Assembly: GCA_003117195.1 (NCBI GenBank)
Contig: BDSI01000005.1
Coordinates: 542,857 to 606,856, forward strand
Length of the DNA stretch: 64,000 nucleotides
Reading direction: 5' to 3'
DNA from: Eudorina sp. 2006-703-Eu-15
Taxonomy: Eukaryota > Chlorophyta > Chlorophyceae > Chlamydomonadales > Volvocaceae
Below the pieces are notes generated by a model, which did not search any database, had not been told where the DNA came from, and saw only the letters and a list, made by a program, of their open reading frames with translations. Both the position numbers and the translations under genes were made by a program. This document shows, piece after piece, positions 1 to 12,800 of this stretch (the first letter of the stretch is position 1; each line of letters starts with the position of its first letter).

Positions 1-100
1 GCGGCCGCGGCCCCCTGCTCGGCTGCTTCAAATTGCTTCGTCCTCCGCGGCTCAAACTGTCTCACGCCCGGCTCCATGCAACCCGCCCTGCTCACCGTAG
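1..100. other. window edge, intron or upstream sequence of ABCG gene
   Basis: No coding exon is recognised here. The stretch ends in an acceptor-like CACCGTAG just before the first recognisable exon of the transporter, so it is probably intron sequence of that gene, whose 5' end lies outside the window. Confidence 0.4.
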
Positions 101-3100
101 CGTGGGGCTCAAGTTCCCCGGCGTGGAGGTCCGCTGGCAGGACCTGGAGGTGGAGGTGGAGGTGCCGGCGCACGGGCCCAGGGTGGGTTCGGGTTGGGTT
201 GGTTAATGGGTTGGCGGTTGGCCGTTGAAGATGGTTGGCCGTGGCGTAACTGCAGCCTGCCGCCGTGCCAGCTGCACATGCTGCACATCACGTGACATTT
301 GGTGACTCGGGCCAGGCACGCGGCGGCCCGCCCACACTTGTGCACACTTGTTCACACTTGTTGGTTCCGCCGGCCGTTGAACCCACGTTTACAAAGACCC
401 CGACCACCACCACCATCACTATGTAGAGCGGACCCACATCGCGTCTTCCTTCTCCTCGCGCCCACACGCCGTTAACCCAAATCACTACTTCACCCCTTCT
501 TCCTGTCCCTCCTCCCTGTCCCTCCTCCCTGTCCCTCCTCCCTCCGGCGGGGGGGTCATCTTGTGATCTGGGTCACCACGACCCACACGTGCGCCTACAC
601 GGTCTACAGGCCTACACGGTCCTAAGCGCCTTTGTGGCCGGCGTGGACAGCATCCTCTCGCCGCTCAAGGTGCTGGCTTGCCGCGACCCACAGGCCGGCC
701 GCCAGTCTCGTGTCGTACTCAAAGCCGGCAGCGGCCGCTTGGCGCCCGGCCGCATGTGCCTGCTGCTGGGCCCCCCTGGAGCTGGGAAGACGACCCTGCT
801 GCGGGCGCTGGCGGGGCAGGCGTTGCCGCCCCCGCCGGGCGCCCCTACACCTACGAGCGGACTGCGGGTGCACGGCCGAATGCAGTACAATGGACTGACC
901 CCTGGGTCGGACTTTGTCGTGGAGCGATGCGCGTCGTACATTAGTCAGCATGATTTGCACATCGGCGAGATGACGGTGGAGGAGACCCTGATGTTTGCGG
1001 CGGAGTGCCTGGGGCCTGGTCTCAACAAAGGTACGTCATTGCCGTACACGGTTTCAGCCCTTACGGACTCCGTACGGCCCATCATCGGCACATGCGCACA
1101 CGATGTTTACGGTGTGCGAGGGATGTGGCACGTGAAGACCGTACCTGTACGAGGCCAACAGAATCTGTACGGCGATCCTCGGGACTGCTCGGGAAGCACC
1201 CCCCCTCCGTCCTTACGGATTCCTCCGATGCACGTCTGCGCCATTTGCATACAGACATAGACAGACAGACAGTCAAACATATATTTTGATGTTCGCGGTG
1301 CCTGTCGAAACCGCCACCCCTTTGGTCGCAGAGCTGCACGAGCTGCTGCTGGAGCGTGAGAGGGCTGCGGGCATCAGCTCCGACCCCGAGCTGGACCGCC
1401 TGTGGTCCACCGCCTACGGCCCCCACGGCCACACGCTCATGGTGGAGGTGGGTGGGGGGCGCGAGGTTGGGTGGGCCGGGCAGGGTGGGGCGAGGGAGCC
1501 GGGATGTCGCAGGGAAGCCGCGACGGGTTCGCCTGGTAAGGGACGGGTTGACGCACTCCGTTGTTGTCCCACTCCGTTGTTGTCCCATTCCGTACTCTTG
1601 TCGTGTACCCGTCGTACTGTACCGCAGCTCTTCGCCCGGCTGCTCGGCATCGACCACGTGATGAACACGGTGGTGGGCAATGAGATGCTCAAGGGGATCA
1701 GCGGGGGCCAGAAGCGCCGTGTCACGTGCGGTAAGTACGGCGGGTACTGTACGGCACGGTAGGATTTCACGGAGGCGAACAGCCGGGCACGCGGGATGTC
1801 CGGACGCACGGGTTGTTTTGCAAAACAGCTCAGTGAGAGGGTGAATATGAAAAGAAAAGGTGGGGGGGTTGGGAACACGAGCATGTGCAAGATTGCCCTC
1901 TCGGCTCCAGTGGTACTCTTAAAATAATTGCATCGATCGTTCAGCTTACCCTGATCCCCGGTTTCCGCACCTGCCGTGCTCCTCAGGCGAGATGGCGGTG
2001 GGCTTCTCCCAGGTCATGATGCTGGTGGGTGCGGTCGGGGTGGGCTGGGGCTGGGGCTGAGATGCGCTGTGGGGGGCCCTGGCCTGGGCCCGCGATCGGG
2101 GGTGTCGTTCAAACAACGGGATGGGAGGCAGACAGACAGACAGACAGACAGACAGACACGAAAGGGCTTCCAAGGGGCAACGGGTACCTGCCATTCACGC
2201 CCTAGGTCGGGGGGCGGTTCCGACACCCAGAGGTGATCCCCGGATATGATGTCTGAACCCGTATGCTCTGTTGCTTCGGAATGATGGTGGATGACGGACG
2301 GTTGGTTGCATTGCAGGACGAGATCACCAACGGACTGGACTCCAACTCGGCGCTCGCAATCGTGCGGGCGCTCCGGAACATCTGCCAGTACGCGCAGGTA
2401 CGGCATGCGTGGTGACATATGGGTTTTGTAAGAGACAGTACGGCGCCGCCGGTGCGCTATAGCGGATCCGCGCGCACATTCCTCTTCAACGGACAGTAAT
2501 TACGGGCTGCGCAAGGTGCTACCCGTAAAGCTCAATTTCAATGCCGCCTGAGTCCTTTTTGCCTCCTCGCGCTTTTACCCCACTTCAACCCACCCCGGGG
2601 CGTGTCCGGGTTTCATTTCTCGGGTTTCTTATTTTTTTCAATTCCACCCCACCCCGCCGGGCTGTGTGTGTCTGGGCTGTTTCAATCCCACCCCACCCTA
2701 ACACCCCACCCCAACACCCCACCCCGGCCCCTGCAGGCCACAATGTTGGTGTCGCTGCTGCAGCCCTCCCCCGAGGTCTTTGAGTGCTTTGACGACGTGA
2801 TGCTGCTGAGCGGCGGGCGGCTGGTGTTCCTGGGGCCGCGCCAGGAGGTGGCGCCCTTCTTCGCGCGGCTGGGGCTGGAGCCGCCGCCCACCAAGACCGA
2901 GGCGGACTTCCTGCAGGTGCGGCGAGCTGGAGGGGAGGGGCGGGGGAAACGGGCGTGGGACGGCAGCGAGGCGGGGGAGAGGGAGGTTTGCGCCGGGAGG
3001 GGCGGCAGGGGATTGATGGCGGAGTGAAGCATCAGACGTGGGCTTCACGGTGCATGGACGAGGACGGGCGGTCTGCGGGGGCAGGGGGGCGCCTTGCTCC

Positions 3101-6100
3101 GGTCCGAGCGAGCGAGCGACCGTGTCCACTGTGGCGGGATTCGGGGACAGGCTGTGGAAACCGTGCCAGGAGTCGGCCCATGCCCATGCTTAGCGGTTGT
3201 CGTCCCTTGTTAATGCCAATGTATCGTTCCATGCTTACGGTATCTGCCATCATCATGCCTGCCACGTTCTTCCGTCTCCCTTTTGACGTTGGGCGCGCCC
3301 CCTTTGACACCGCCTTCACTTACGAACCCTCCTCCCCGCTTCACACCCGCAGGAAGTGACCGCCAGTCCCGAGTACCAGCGGAAGTACCAGGTCCCGGGA
3401 GGGTTCGCGGAGACGTGCGGCCACAAGTGGCTGTCGCCGCGCCGCCTGCGGGAGGCGTACGACAGCAGCGACACGGGCAAGCGCCTGGCGGCGCAGCTGG
3501 CCGAGCAGCCGTACAGTGACGAGCTGCAGGGCATGGTGCTGCACAAGGAGAGGTGCGGGTCCGATCCGGCTGTGCGCCTGTGTGCGCTGTCTGGCGGCCC
3601 TGTCTTGAGCTATGTGCGTGTGTGTTGCGTTATATTGTTGGAAACGGCACTGCGAGACAGGCAGCCGGTGTTGTGGGCTTGTCGGTTGGAACTATCCGTC
3701 TGACGCAGCAGGGATGGCCCATCCGAGTTGACCAATACCGTACGGTGGCTGCCAGCTAATCATGTATTCATTTTCCTCCCTCCGGCCTCTCTTCCCCCCA
3801 CACACCCACGTGTTCTGCCATGGTGCACCCGGCCCCCATCCCACGCAGCTACGCGCTCTCAATGCCGCGCATGTGGTGGGTGGTGGCGGGTCGGGAGCTG
3901 CTGCTCTTCCTCCGGAACCGGATCTTCCTCATCGCGGGCGTCTCGCAGGCAAGCCGGTGGAGAGGGGAAGCGGACCCGAGGAAGGGGAGGGGAGGAAGCG
4001 CGGGTGCGGCTTGGCGGGTGGCCGGTGGGGCGGACGGACCCGTGGGTCACGAAGGCTGTTGCTCACCGTTGCCTTGCCGCTCGTCGTCGCGCCATGCTTT
4101 TATACAAAGCATCACAGCTACCGTACCTCCCTTGCCTGACTCAACAGCTGCCGCTGCAGTCTGCGGATCGGACATCCCCTGCCTGCCCCTCGCCCCTCCC
4201 GCCCGCCGGCCTCCCTGCAGCAGACTCCGCTCCCTTGCCCTTTCCGGTCCCTCACCTGCGTCCCCCACTCGTTTCCCAGGGCGTTGACACCCGTATAACA
4301 GCTTCCTTCCCTTCTCCTCCCTTGACTTCACCCTTCCCCCTTTACGTCAACCAAGACTCATGCACCCCTCTCACCTCCCTCTCCCCTCCCTCGTACAGAC
4401 TCTGTTCACGGCGTTCCTGGTGTCGACCACGTTCATCCAGATGGCAAAGAACTCCTTCTCCGACGCCAACCTCTTCATGTCTGTCATGTTCTTCAGCCTC
4501 ATGACCATTTTCATGGTGTGTTGTTGGTGTGTTGTTGCGGCCGGCGGGGCAGCGGTTCGCAGGCAGGGCAGTGCGCGAGCACGCTCAACCCGACTTGGTA
4601 TGCCTTACGGATAGCGATAAATTCACCGTACAAGATCGTCGTGCATTTCGTGTTCTTTCGGGTGACATAACCCGCAACCCACATTTAACCCCGAGGGTCC
4701 ACCTAAGCAGCAGGGGGAACAACTAACCCCGCGCCCTCTTCCTCCGCCGCCCCCAACATCGCGCCAGAACAGACCGTCAAGCCTTGGAAGCCCCAGCGCA
4801 CTTAGAGCTTAACATCTCAAACCTCTCTCCCGGTCTTTCCTTGGCCCTTGTCGGTCCACGCTCGCCTGCGCCTCCTAAATAGGATCCTTGACCCCGCAGC
4901 TACCATCTTTCCTATACCCACCCGCCCACTCATCCATCCATCCGACCCCATTACTTGCCGCGCAGGGTGGCTTCAACTTTGCGCCCATCTACTGCCAGCG
5001 GCTGAGCGTCTTCTACAAGCAGCGCGACCACCACTTTTACTCGGCCGCCACCTACGCGGTGTCGTGCTTCACCATGCGGCTGCCCGAGATCCTGATCGCC
5101 GCCAGCCTCTGGAGCCTCATGGTCTACTTCTCCGCGGGGTTCACCATGCAGGCGGGCAGGTGAGGGGGAGGAGGGGAGGGGAGGAGGAAAGGGGGGGGAG
5201 GAGGAGGAAAGGGGGGGAGGAGGGGAGGGGAGGAGGGGGAGGGGAGGAAAGGGGGGGGAAGGAGGGGAGGGGAGGAGGAAAGGGGGGGGAGGAGGAGGAA
5301 AGGGGGGGGGAGGAGGGGGAGGTGAGAGGGAAGGTGATGGAGTCCTTCCCTCGCATGATCAGCTCGGCGTGCGGCTGAAGCCCATGTTCACTGTCTCCAG
5401 ATTTGAGGGGTTCTACGCGTACTCGCTAGAGTGCTCTGCTCCTCCGTCCTCGCTACCCGACTACCACAATGGCGCTGCGTCCCCGTCCCGTTCCCGAACT
5501 TCTGCTCTTGTCTGCTCCTCCTCTCCTCCCCTCTCCGCTCCCCTCCCCTCCCCTGTCAGGTTCTTCATCTTCTGGCTGGACTTGTGCGCCAGCGGCCTCT
5601 ACTCGGTGGCCATCTTCCAGCTTCTGGGGGCGATCACCAAGCACGAGGTCATCACGCAGGTACGGTACCGTACGGCATGCACGTCCATGTGCCGTACAGT
5701 TGGTTGGCGACGGCCGCACCTGGGTCGACTGGGTCCAGTCTGGTCTGATGATGCCCTACTTGGGACCATGTAGGATGTTTCCCACACCGACGCACCGGCC
5801 ACCACCACCCCATGTCTTTTCTTTTTTTAATTTGACCCCATGTCCCCCCCTTTGAATGTGTCTTAAGCAATTTCCTATATACCCCATGTCTCCCAGTTTG
5901 AATGTGTCTAGCAATTTCCTGTACCCCCATGCCTCCCATGTCCTGTACCCGCCGCCACCCGCAGGGACTGGGTGCGGTGATGCTGATGCTCTGCGTGCTG
6001 GCGTCCGGCTTCCCCATCGCCCGGAGTGAGCTGTCCCGTGGGACTGGGTACACGGGCGATGATTCGTATTGCGTGGTTCAAATATGGAGATTCAAAATGG

Positions 6101-9100
6101 GTGATCCAAGAAGGGGGTCCGTGCTGCTGCGTGGCGGGAGGAACGCCCCCCCTCCCCCGGCTGTAGTGGGCTGGGTAATGGGCCGTGATACGATTGGGGA
6201 CACTCGGGGTCGTGGGTAGGGGAGCCCAGCAAGGACGCGTCCCGCCACAAGTCACCCAGGGACCCACCTCCCCGGCTCCCTCCCCTCTCCTACCCACCCA
6301 CGCCAACCTCCCACCCTGTATGTCTACCAATTTCATATACCCCCCCTCCCCCTCTCCCCTACCCCCAGCCTCCATCCCGCCCTGGTGGATTTGGTTCTAC
6401 TGGTGGAACCCAATGGGCTGGTCCCTCCGCACCCTGGCCATCAACGAGCTCACCTCCTCGGAGTGGAGCGCACCCGCTTCGGACTTTGGCCGGGACGACC
6501 TCACCATTGGCCAGGTAGGGGGGGAGGGTAGGGCGGGGGTGCGGGTGCGGGTGGGTCGAGGGTTTATAAAGCCCCCGCCCGGGTGGGTCGGGGACGGGTG
6601 CGGGTTGACCGGGGGTCCCGGTCCGCGAGGTTGGGGGTATGCCGAGAAGTACACCGCGAGGAGACGGGGTGGTTGGGTTGGAGAGACCAGGGCGAACTAG
6701 GCGTGCTGTGCTGTGGGGCCTGAAGCGAACGTGGAGAGGTGGCGGAGGCAGGGAGCTCACGATATGTAGATGGAGCAGGACCGGACCTTCCCTTCCATGT
6801 CATGATTTTGTCGTTCATGCGGGTGTTTGTGACGCTTGTACCACACGTACGACGCCCATGACATACTACGACAAACCCTCCCGGGGGGCCCTACCCGCAG
6901 TACACCCTGATGGCGCGCGGTTTCTACACGGAGTGGAAGTGGGTGTGGGCGGGCATCGGCTACGTGTTTGGGCTGTCCCTCGTGCTGCTGGGCCTGCAGG
7001 TGCTGGCGCTGCACTGGTCCACAGGTGAGGGCTGGGGGGGCAGGGATGTGGGGCTGCTGTGCCGCTGGGCCGGAAGGGGGCAAAAGGGGGCTGCTGGGCC
7101 ACAAGGGGGGAAGGGGGGAGGAAAGGGCTGCTGGGCGGGAAGGTTGGAAGGGCTGCTGGGCTGGGCTGGGCCGGAGGAGGAGGGAGGGAAGGCGCAGGGT
7201 ATGGGGGTTTTGGGGTGGAGACTGAGGCAGAAGGAAACAAGGGAGTGGCCGGAAGGTTTGCAATCACACGCCACCGCGTTACAGTGCCCAAACTGTTCTA
7301 TGCTCCCCTGCTCTTTAGATCCCAACTTTGACTGGGCGGGACTCCCGTCTTCGGGGCCCCTCTGGGTCCCCGGGTGTGCTCGGGTTCGATTCCGGGTCGG
7401 GTTTTTATTTTTTCTTCTCCACCCTTCTGTCCCGTCGCGCCGTCGCGATACGGTCCTCCTTTTCCTCCTCTTTCTTATGTCAACGCGGCCCGTCTCCTCC
7501 ACATCTTCTCCACATCTTCTCCACCCTCCGCCCCAACCTCCTCCTCGCCGCCGCAGCGCCCTCGACGTACCGTCCTCCGCTGGATGAGGACGAGGAGGAG
7601 GAGGCCGCGCAGCTGAGGCGCCAGGACGAGACGGGCCTGGGGGCCGAGGCCCCGCTGGCTCTGCCGCCGGCGCCGCAGCCTCACGGGCCCCGGTCCTCCC
7701 AGGTGCAACCGGAGGCGGGCGGGGCTGCCCGTCAGGCCCCCGGTGGAGGGATGGTGGAGATGTCGATTGACCGGAAGGTGGGTCTGCGGGGTGCCCCCGG
7801 GATGGTGGGAGCTGGGAGGTGAAGCTGACGGGAAGACAGCCCCGGCCGATGGTGGGAGGTGAAGCTGACGGGAAGACAGCCCCGGCCGATGGTGGGAGGT
7901 GAAGCTGACGGGAAGACAGCCCCGGCCGATGGTGGGAGGTGAAGCTGACGGGAAGACAGCCCCGGCCGATGGTGGGAGGTGAAGCTGACGGGAAGACAGC
8001 CCCGGCCGATGGTGGGAGGTGAAGCTGACGGGAAGACAGCCCCGGCCGATGGTGGGAGGTGAAAGAGGGAGGTACCCCCAGGGTACCCGGTCAGGGTGGA
8101 GGTTGGGCCGCATCCGCCGAGGTGTTGTCCAGCTCGTGTGTCGCTTCGCTCTGTGTGCGCCTCCTGTCTTGTCAAGATGAACAGGAGGCTGTGCTATAGG
8201 AGTAGGCCTTCAGTTATTTATGTTTGGATTTGGAATTCACGTTTGGCGTTTTGGTGGACTGCGGCGTGGAAAGGGGCTGGTAAGGGGGCCCGCTGCGCGA
8301 TCGGCCCGAAGGTGTGAGTGGGCCATAATCGCGTCATGGGTGTCGTACATTGTACGGCCAATGTCTGGCCTGATAATTCTCAAGCTGGCGGCGGCGAAGA
8401 TGACTCCAGTGTTCTTTCTCCCATTGCGCCGCCAATTTCGCGCAGACGTCCAACTCGACGGGCACCAACGGAACTAACGGAACTAACGGTGCTGTGGACG
8501 CGCACGTGCGGCCCAACGGCGAGACTGTCCAGGGGGCCGGCGCCGACGGCAAGCCGGCCAAGGGCCCCAACGGGGTCGTCGGCGGCGACGTGGTCCTCAA
8601 GGTCGCGACCCATGGGTCCAACCTGTCGTTCTCCCCGGTGGTCATGGCCTTCAAGGACATCAACTACTTCGTGCCCAGTCCCTCGGGCAGCGGTGAGTGG
8701 CGGCGGCTCTCCCTATATGCGGGTTGGATTGGGGCATGCGACCGCAAAGCTCGGCAGTCTGTCGGTCGGTCGGTCGGTCTGTCTGTCGGTCGGTAGTCTC
8801 CAGGCGACAGCTCCCTGCTGTGGTGCTGCCCACCCACGACACCGCCGGAGCCGGCCGGGGCAGGGCCAGCGCGGCATGCCCGATTCCTTGTTCAGAGGCC
8901 CGGGCGGGAGGCGCCCTGCGAAGTCGCCTTCCTTGCAATCAAGGATCCACGGGATTGGAGGTGACAGCGCCTTTCCCTCTCCCTGGGCTGGTTGCTTGCT
9001 CCCCTGAAATCCGTTGCCTGCACCCCTGAAATGGGTTGTCTGCTGGTCCTCTCGTGCACCGCGTGGAGTCAGCCCCCCCCCGCCCCCGGGTGCCCTGCTC

Positions 9101-9858
9101 CCCTCCCCGAACCCACCCTCCAGGGGAGCTGCAGCTGCTGAACCGGGTCAGCGGGCTGTTCCTGCCCGGGGTGCTGACCAGGTGCGCATAGGAGGGAGGG
9201 AGGGAGGGAGGGAGGGAGGGAGGGAGGGAGGGAGGGAGGGAGGGAGGGAGGGAGGGAGGGAGGGAGGGAGGGAGGGAGGGAGGGAGGGAGGGAGGGAGGG
9301 AGGGAGGGAGGGAGGGAGGGAGGGAGGGAGGGGCTTCACTGTCTTGTGAGACACGAGGGAAGGGGTTGGTTAGGCGGGAGGTGAATGAGGGCCTGCCCCC
9401 GGGTAGGGGGTCCTGGGGCGAAGGCCAGATTGGATGTTGCTGCGCACGTGTCCAAGCAATGGGCTGCTGACCCTGCCGCCTTTCCTTCTCCCCCGCCCCC
9501 ACCAATTTCCTATTACCCCCTCCCGCCCCAACGGCAGTCTGATGGGCGCCTCGGGGGCGGGCAAGACCACCCTGATGGACGTGCTGGCGGGCCGCAAGAC
9601 CGGCGGGCGGGCGGAGGGGCTCCAGCTGGTCAACGGGGCGCCCAAGCGGATGTCCACCTTCGCCCGCATGATGGGCTACGTGGAGCAGTTCGACGCGCAC
9701 AACCCGCAGGTGTGTGTGTTTAGAATTGCAACCCGCAGGTATGTGTGTGTGTGTATAACAGATACTGAGCCGCGAGAAGAAGTCCAGCGTAACAGGCGAT
9801 GTAGGCGACGGAAGTACATGACAGGTGTGTGTTAGCAAAGAGAAAAGCTGAGCCGCGA

Positions 9859-9893
<35 letters not shown>

Positions 9894-12800
9894 GCGGGTG
9901 TTTGGCGGGTGTGTGGGGTTGTTCCGCTCCTGTAGAGCTGCGGGGCCCTGTGCGTCTCCAGATCACCACAGCACCTCGGCGGCTGGTTTCGGCGCACGCC
10001 CCTGATCTGCACCTCCTGCACCTCCTGCCCCGCGTGCTTGCGCGCGCGTGCGGTGTCTACCCGACTGACTGGGCGCGGGTGAGCGCTGTCCGCGCTCCCG
10101 CATGGCAATGGGCGCGGCTCGGGGTACGTCTCTCCTGTGTGTGTAATGTGTTGCTCACACGCGCTCTTTTGTCCTGTTGTCCAGTCAGTCATTTTCCGCA
10201 ATCCGTCCTTTTTCGCCAAACACACACCCGGCACACACACCCGATACACGTCGTCCCGCGACCAGGCGACGGTTGAGGAGGCGCTCCTCTTCTCCGCGCG
10301 GCTGCGTGTGCCGCCGGGCGTGCTGGCCCGCTCCAGCATCCGTTCCTACGTGGCGGATGTGATGGAGGTGGTGGAGCTGGGGCCACTGGCGCGCCACGTG
10401 GTGGGCTTCGGCGGCGCGGGGGGCGGGGGGCTCTCCACGGAGGCGCGCAAGCGCCTCACCATCGCGTGCGAGCTGGTGGCAAACCCCGCCATCGTCTTCC
10501 TGGACGAGCCGACCACGGGGCTGGACGCGCGCGCCGCCGGCATGGTGATGCGTGCCGTACGGAATACGGTGGCTACGGGCCGTACAGTCGTGTGCACGAT
10601 CCACCAGGTGAAGCCGGCGTTCTCTCTAGGCCCGTCTTTGCGCTGCTCTTCCGATGCTTCATAGTTCATACACCTTGTGGCTGCTCTTTGAGGGTGCTCT
10701 GTCCACTGCTGTTGCGGCTGCTTTTTGACTGCTCTTGAAAGTGCATCCGTCCCTTGGCATTCCCTGTGGTACGGTAGTCGATCCCCTCGAGAGGCAGGAC
10801 AGAGACCGCTTGACGGGTCCGCCTCCCCCTCCTCCCCCTCCTCGATGGATGTGTGGGTGGCACCTGACGTCTTGCGCGCCCCCCTCCCCCCCTCCCTGCG
10901 CTTTTTCCGCTCGCCTTGACGGCCGCAGCCCAATCGCGAGATCATGGACTACTTCGACGAGTGAGTGGTGCATCTCACCATGTATTAGTATTAGTATAGA
11001 TTACACAGTGCAGTACGGCTGAGGACTGTGTGGACCCCGTCACGGTGCTGTGCATCGGGGAGCCCTGTCGCCCGCGGGAAGGGGCGGGGGCATTACGCTG
11101 TGAGTCGCCGAAGGTCGAACCTTCTCTGGTCCCGCTTCCCCCGCCGGCCTCCCCTAATCGCCCGACCTCCAGGCTGCTGCTGCTGAAGCCCGGCGGCCGG
11201 GTCATCTTCAACGGGCCCCTGGGGAAGCCCAACCAGACGGAGCTCATCGCCTACCTGGAGGCCATCCCTGGAGTGCCCAGGTGCGGCGTCGGGCGGGGAC
11301 AGAGCCCCCCCTGGCCTTAACGAGATTGCTTGCAAGCTGATGTCGTCTACCGATCACGGACCACGCCAGGGCCACCGACATTGCCTCCCCACATCCCGTC
11401 CCATACTTGACTTGCAACAAGGGCGCGCAGGTACCCCTGGGGCCCCCTGTTTTTCTTTTTACCCCCCCCCCTGTTACCCGTCTCAAACCCCCGTGTGACG
11501 GTCTCAGGTACGAGCCGGTGTTCAACCCCGCCAACTACATGCTGGAGGTGACCTCCCCGGCCGCGGAGAAGGCCATGGGGGTGGACTTCGCGGAGCTGTG
11601 GCAGAAGAGCGACCTGGCGGCGTGAGTGCCTGCTGGCGTGTACGGGAGTGCGGCGGGATTGCTCTGCTCCAAGGGGGGGGAGTTGGCGGGCGGAGTGGTA
11701 GAACTACCAGTGGTAGTGGTAGTGCTATGGCTGGTTGGGCTGATGCAGCAGCGCAGCGCTCGGGGGCCGGGGCCCGCAGAGGACGGCTTGTTGGCAGGCC
11801 TGTATTTCGGGTTGATGTGTGGATGCGCAGGTGTGTGATTAGCGATTTATTGAGACAGACTGTGTGCGCTGATAACCGCCAGCTTACTCCCCGTGTCCCT
11901 CGGCTGACGTCCATGCTGATGGCCCCCACTGCCCCCTCGTCCCCCGCATCCCATCGACAGGGCCGCGGCCGCCCGGCTGCAGCAGCACATGGGCGCCGAT
12001 GGCGCCTCCGCGGCCGCGGCGGCGGCGGTCGCCGGCGGCGCCGACGGCGCAGCTGGCGACGGCCCCGCCCCCCGCTACTCGCAGCCGGCCTGGATGCAGC
12101 TGTACTTACTCGTCCACCGCTTCCTGGTCAGCTACTGGCGCAACCCGACGTACAACCTGCTCCGCATCGCGGTGACGGTGCTGTTGGGGCTGGCGCTGGG
12201 GACGCTGTACTGGGGCCGGGGCATGAAGAGGTAAGGGAGGGAGGAAGGGGAACGGTTGGAAGGGAAGAAGGGGGACACCCGGGAAGGTTTGGGGGGATGG
12301 GGAAGGTTCTCAGCAAGGTATCTGGATCCGGTTGGTTGGCTGAGGGTCGGGGGCGACGGCCGATCGGTTCCAAAGTGGCTGACCCGGGTCGACCGGGAGG
12401 AGGGCGGACGGAGGCTGCGCAGTCGTGTTTCCCTCAGGCTCTTCGCGCGCTTCATCGAACGACCTGGCCGCGCTGAGATGGCTCGGAGCTTCGTTCAGCT
12501 GGGCAATCGATCGAGGCGTCATTGCGTCGCAGGAGCCATCCCCCCGACCGCTTCACTCGAAGATTCAGGGGCTGGGCTGGGCTGGGCTCGTGACCCGCGG
12601 GTCGTTGCCTCGCCGTCCCTCGTTTTCTTAGCTCTCTGCGCCTTCCCCCCTCTCGGGGGCCTCCCTGGACCGCTATCCGCAGGTCCTCGCTGCTGGGTGT
12701 GCTGGACATCATGGGGGCGCTCTTTACCATGTCGCTGTTCGTGGCCATGACCAACTGCCTCACGGTACGTGCCATACTCGGTGATGGACGGGGATTGGTT

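Noticed and set aside
7380..7400. GGTTCGATTCC, identical to a tRNA B box
   Set aside because: No A box, anticodon arm or acceptor stem pairing can be formed around it, and it lies in a transporter intron.
7821..8060. Direct repeats considered as a CRISPR array
   Set aside because: Copies abut with no spacers, and the locus is an intron of a nuclear algal gene.
8939..10339. 466-codon minus-strand open frame with Pro-Ser-Leu-Pro repeats
   Set aside because: It is antisense to transporter exons 18-20 and owes its length to the GGGA microsatellite, which has no stops in that frame.
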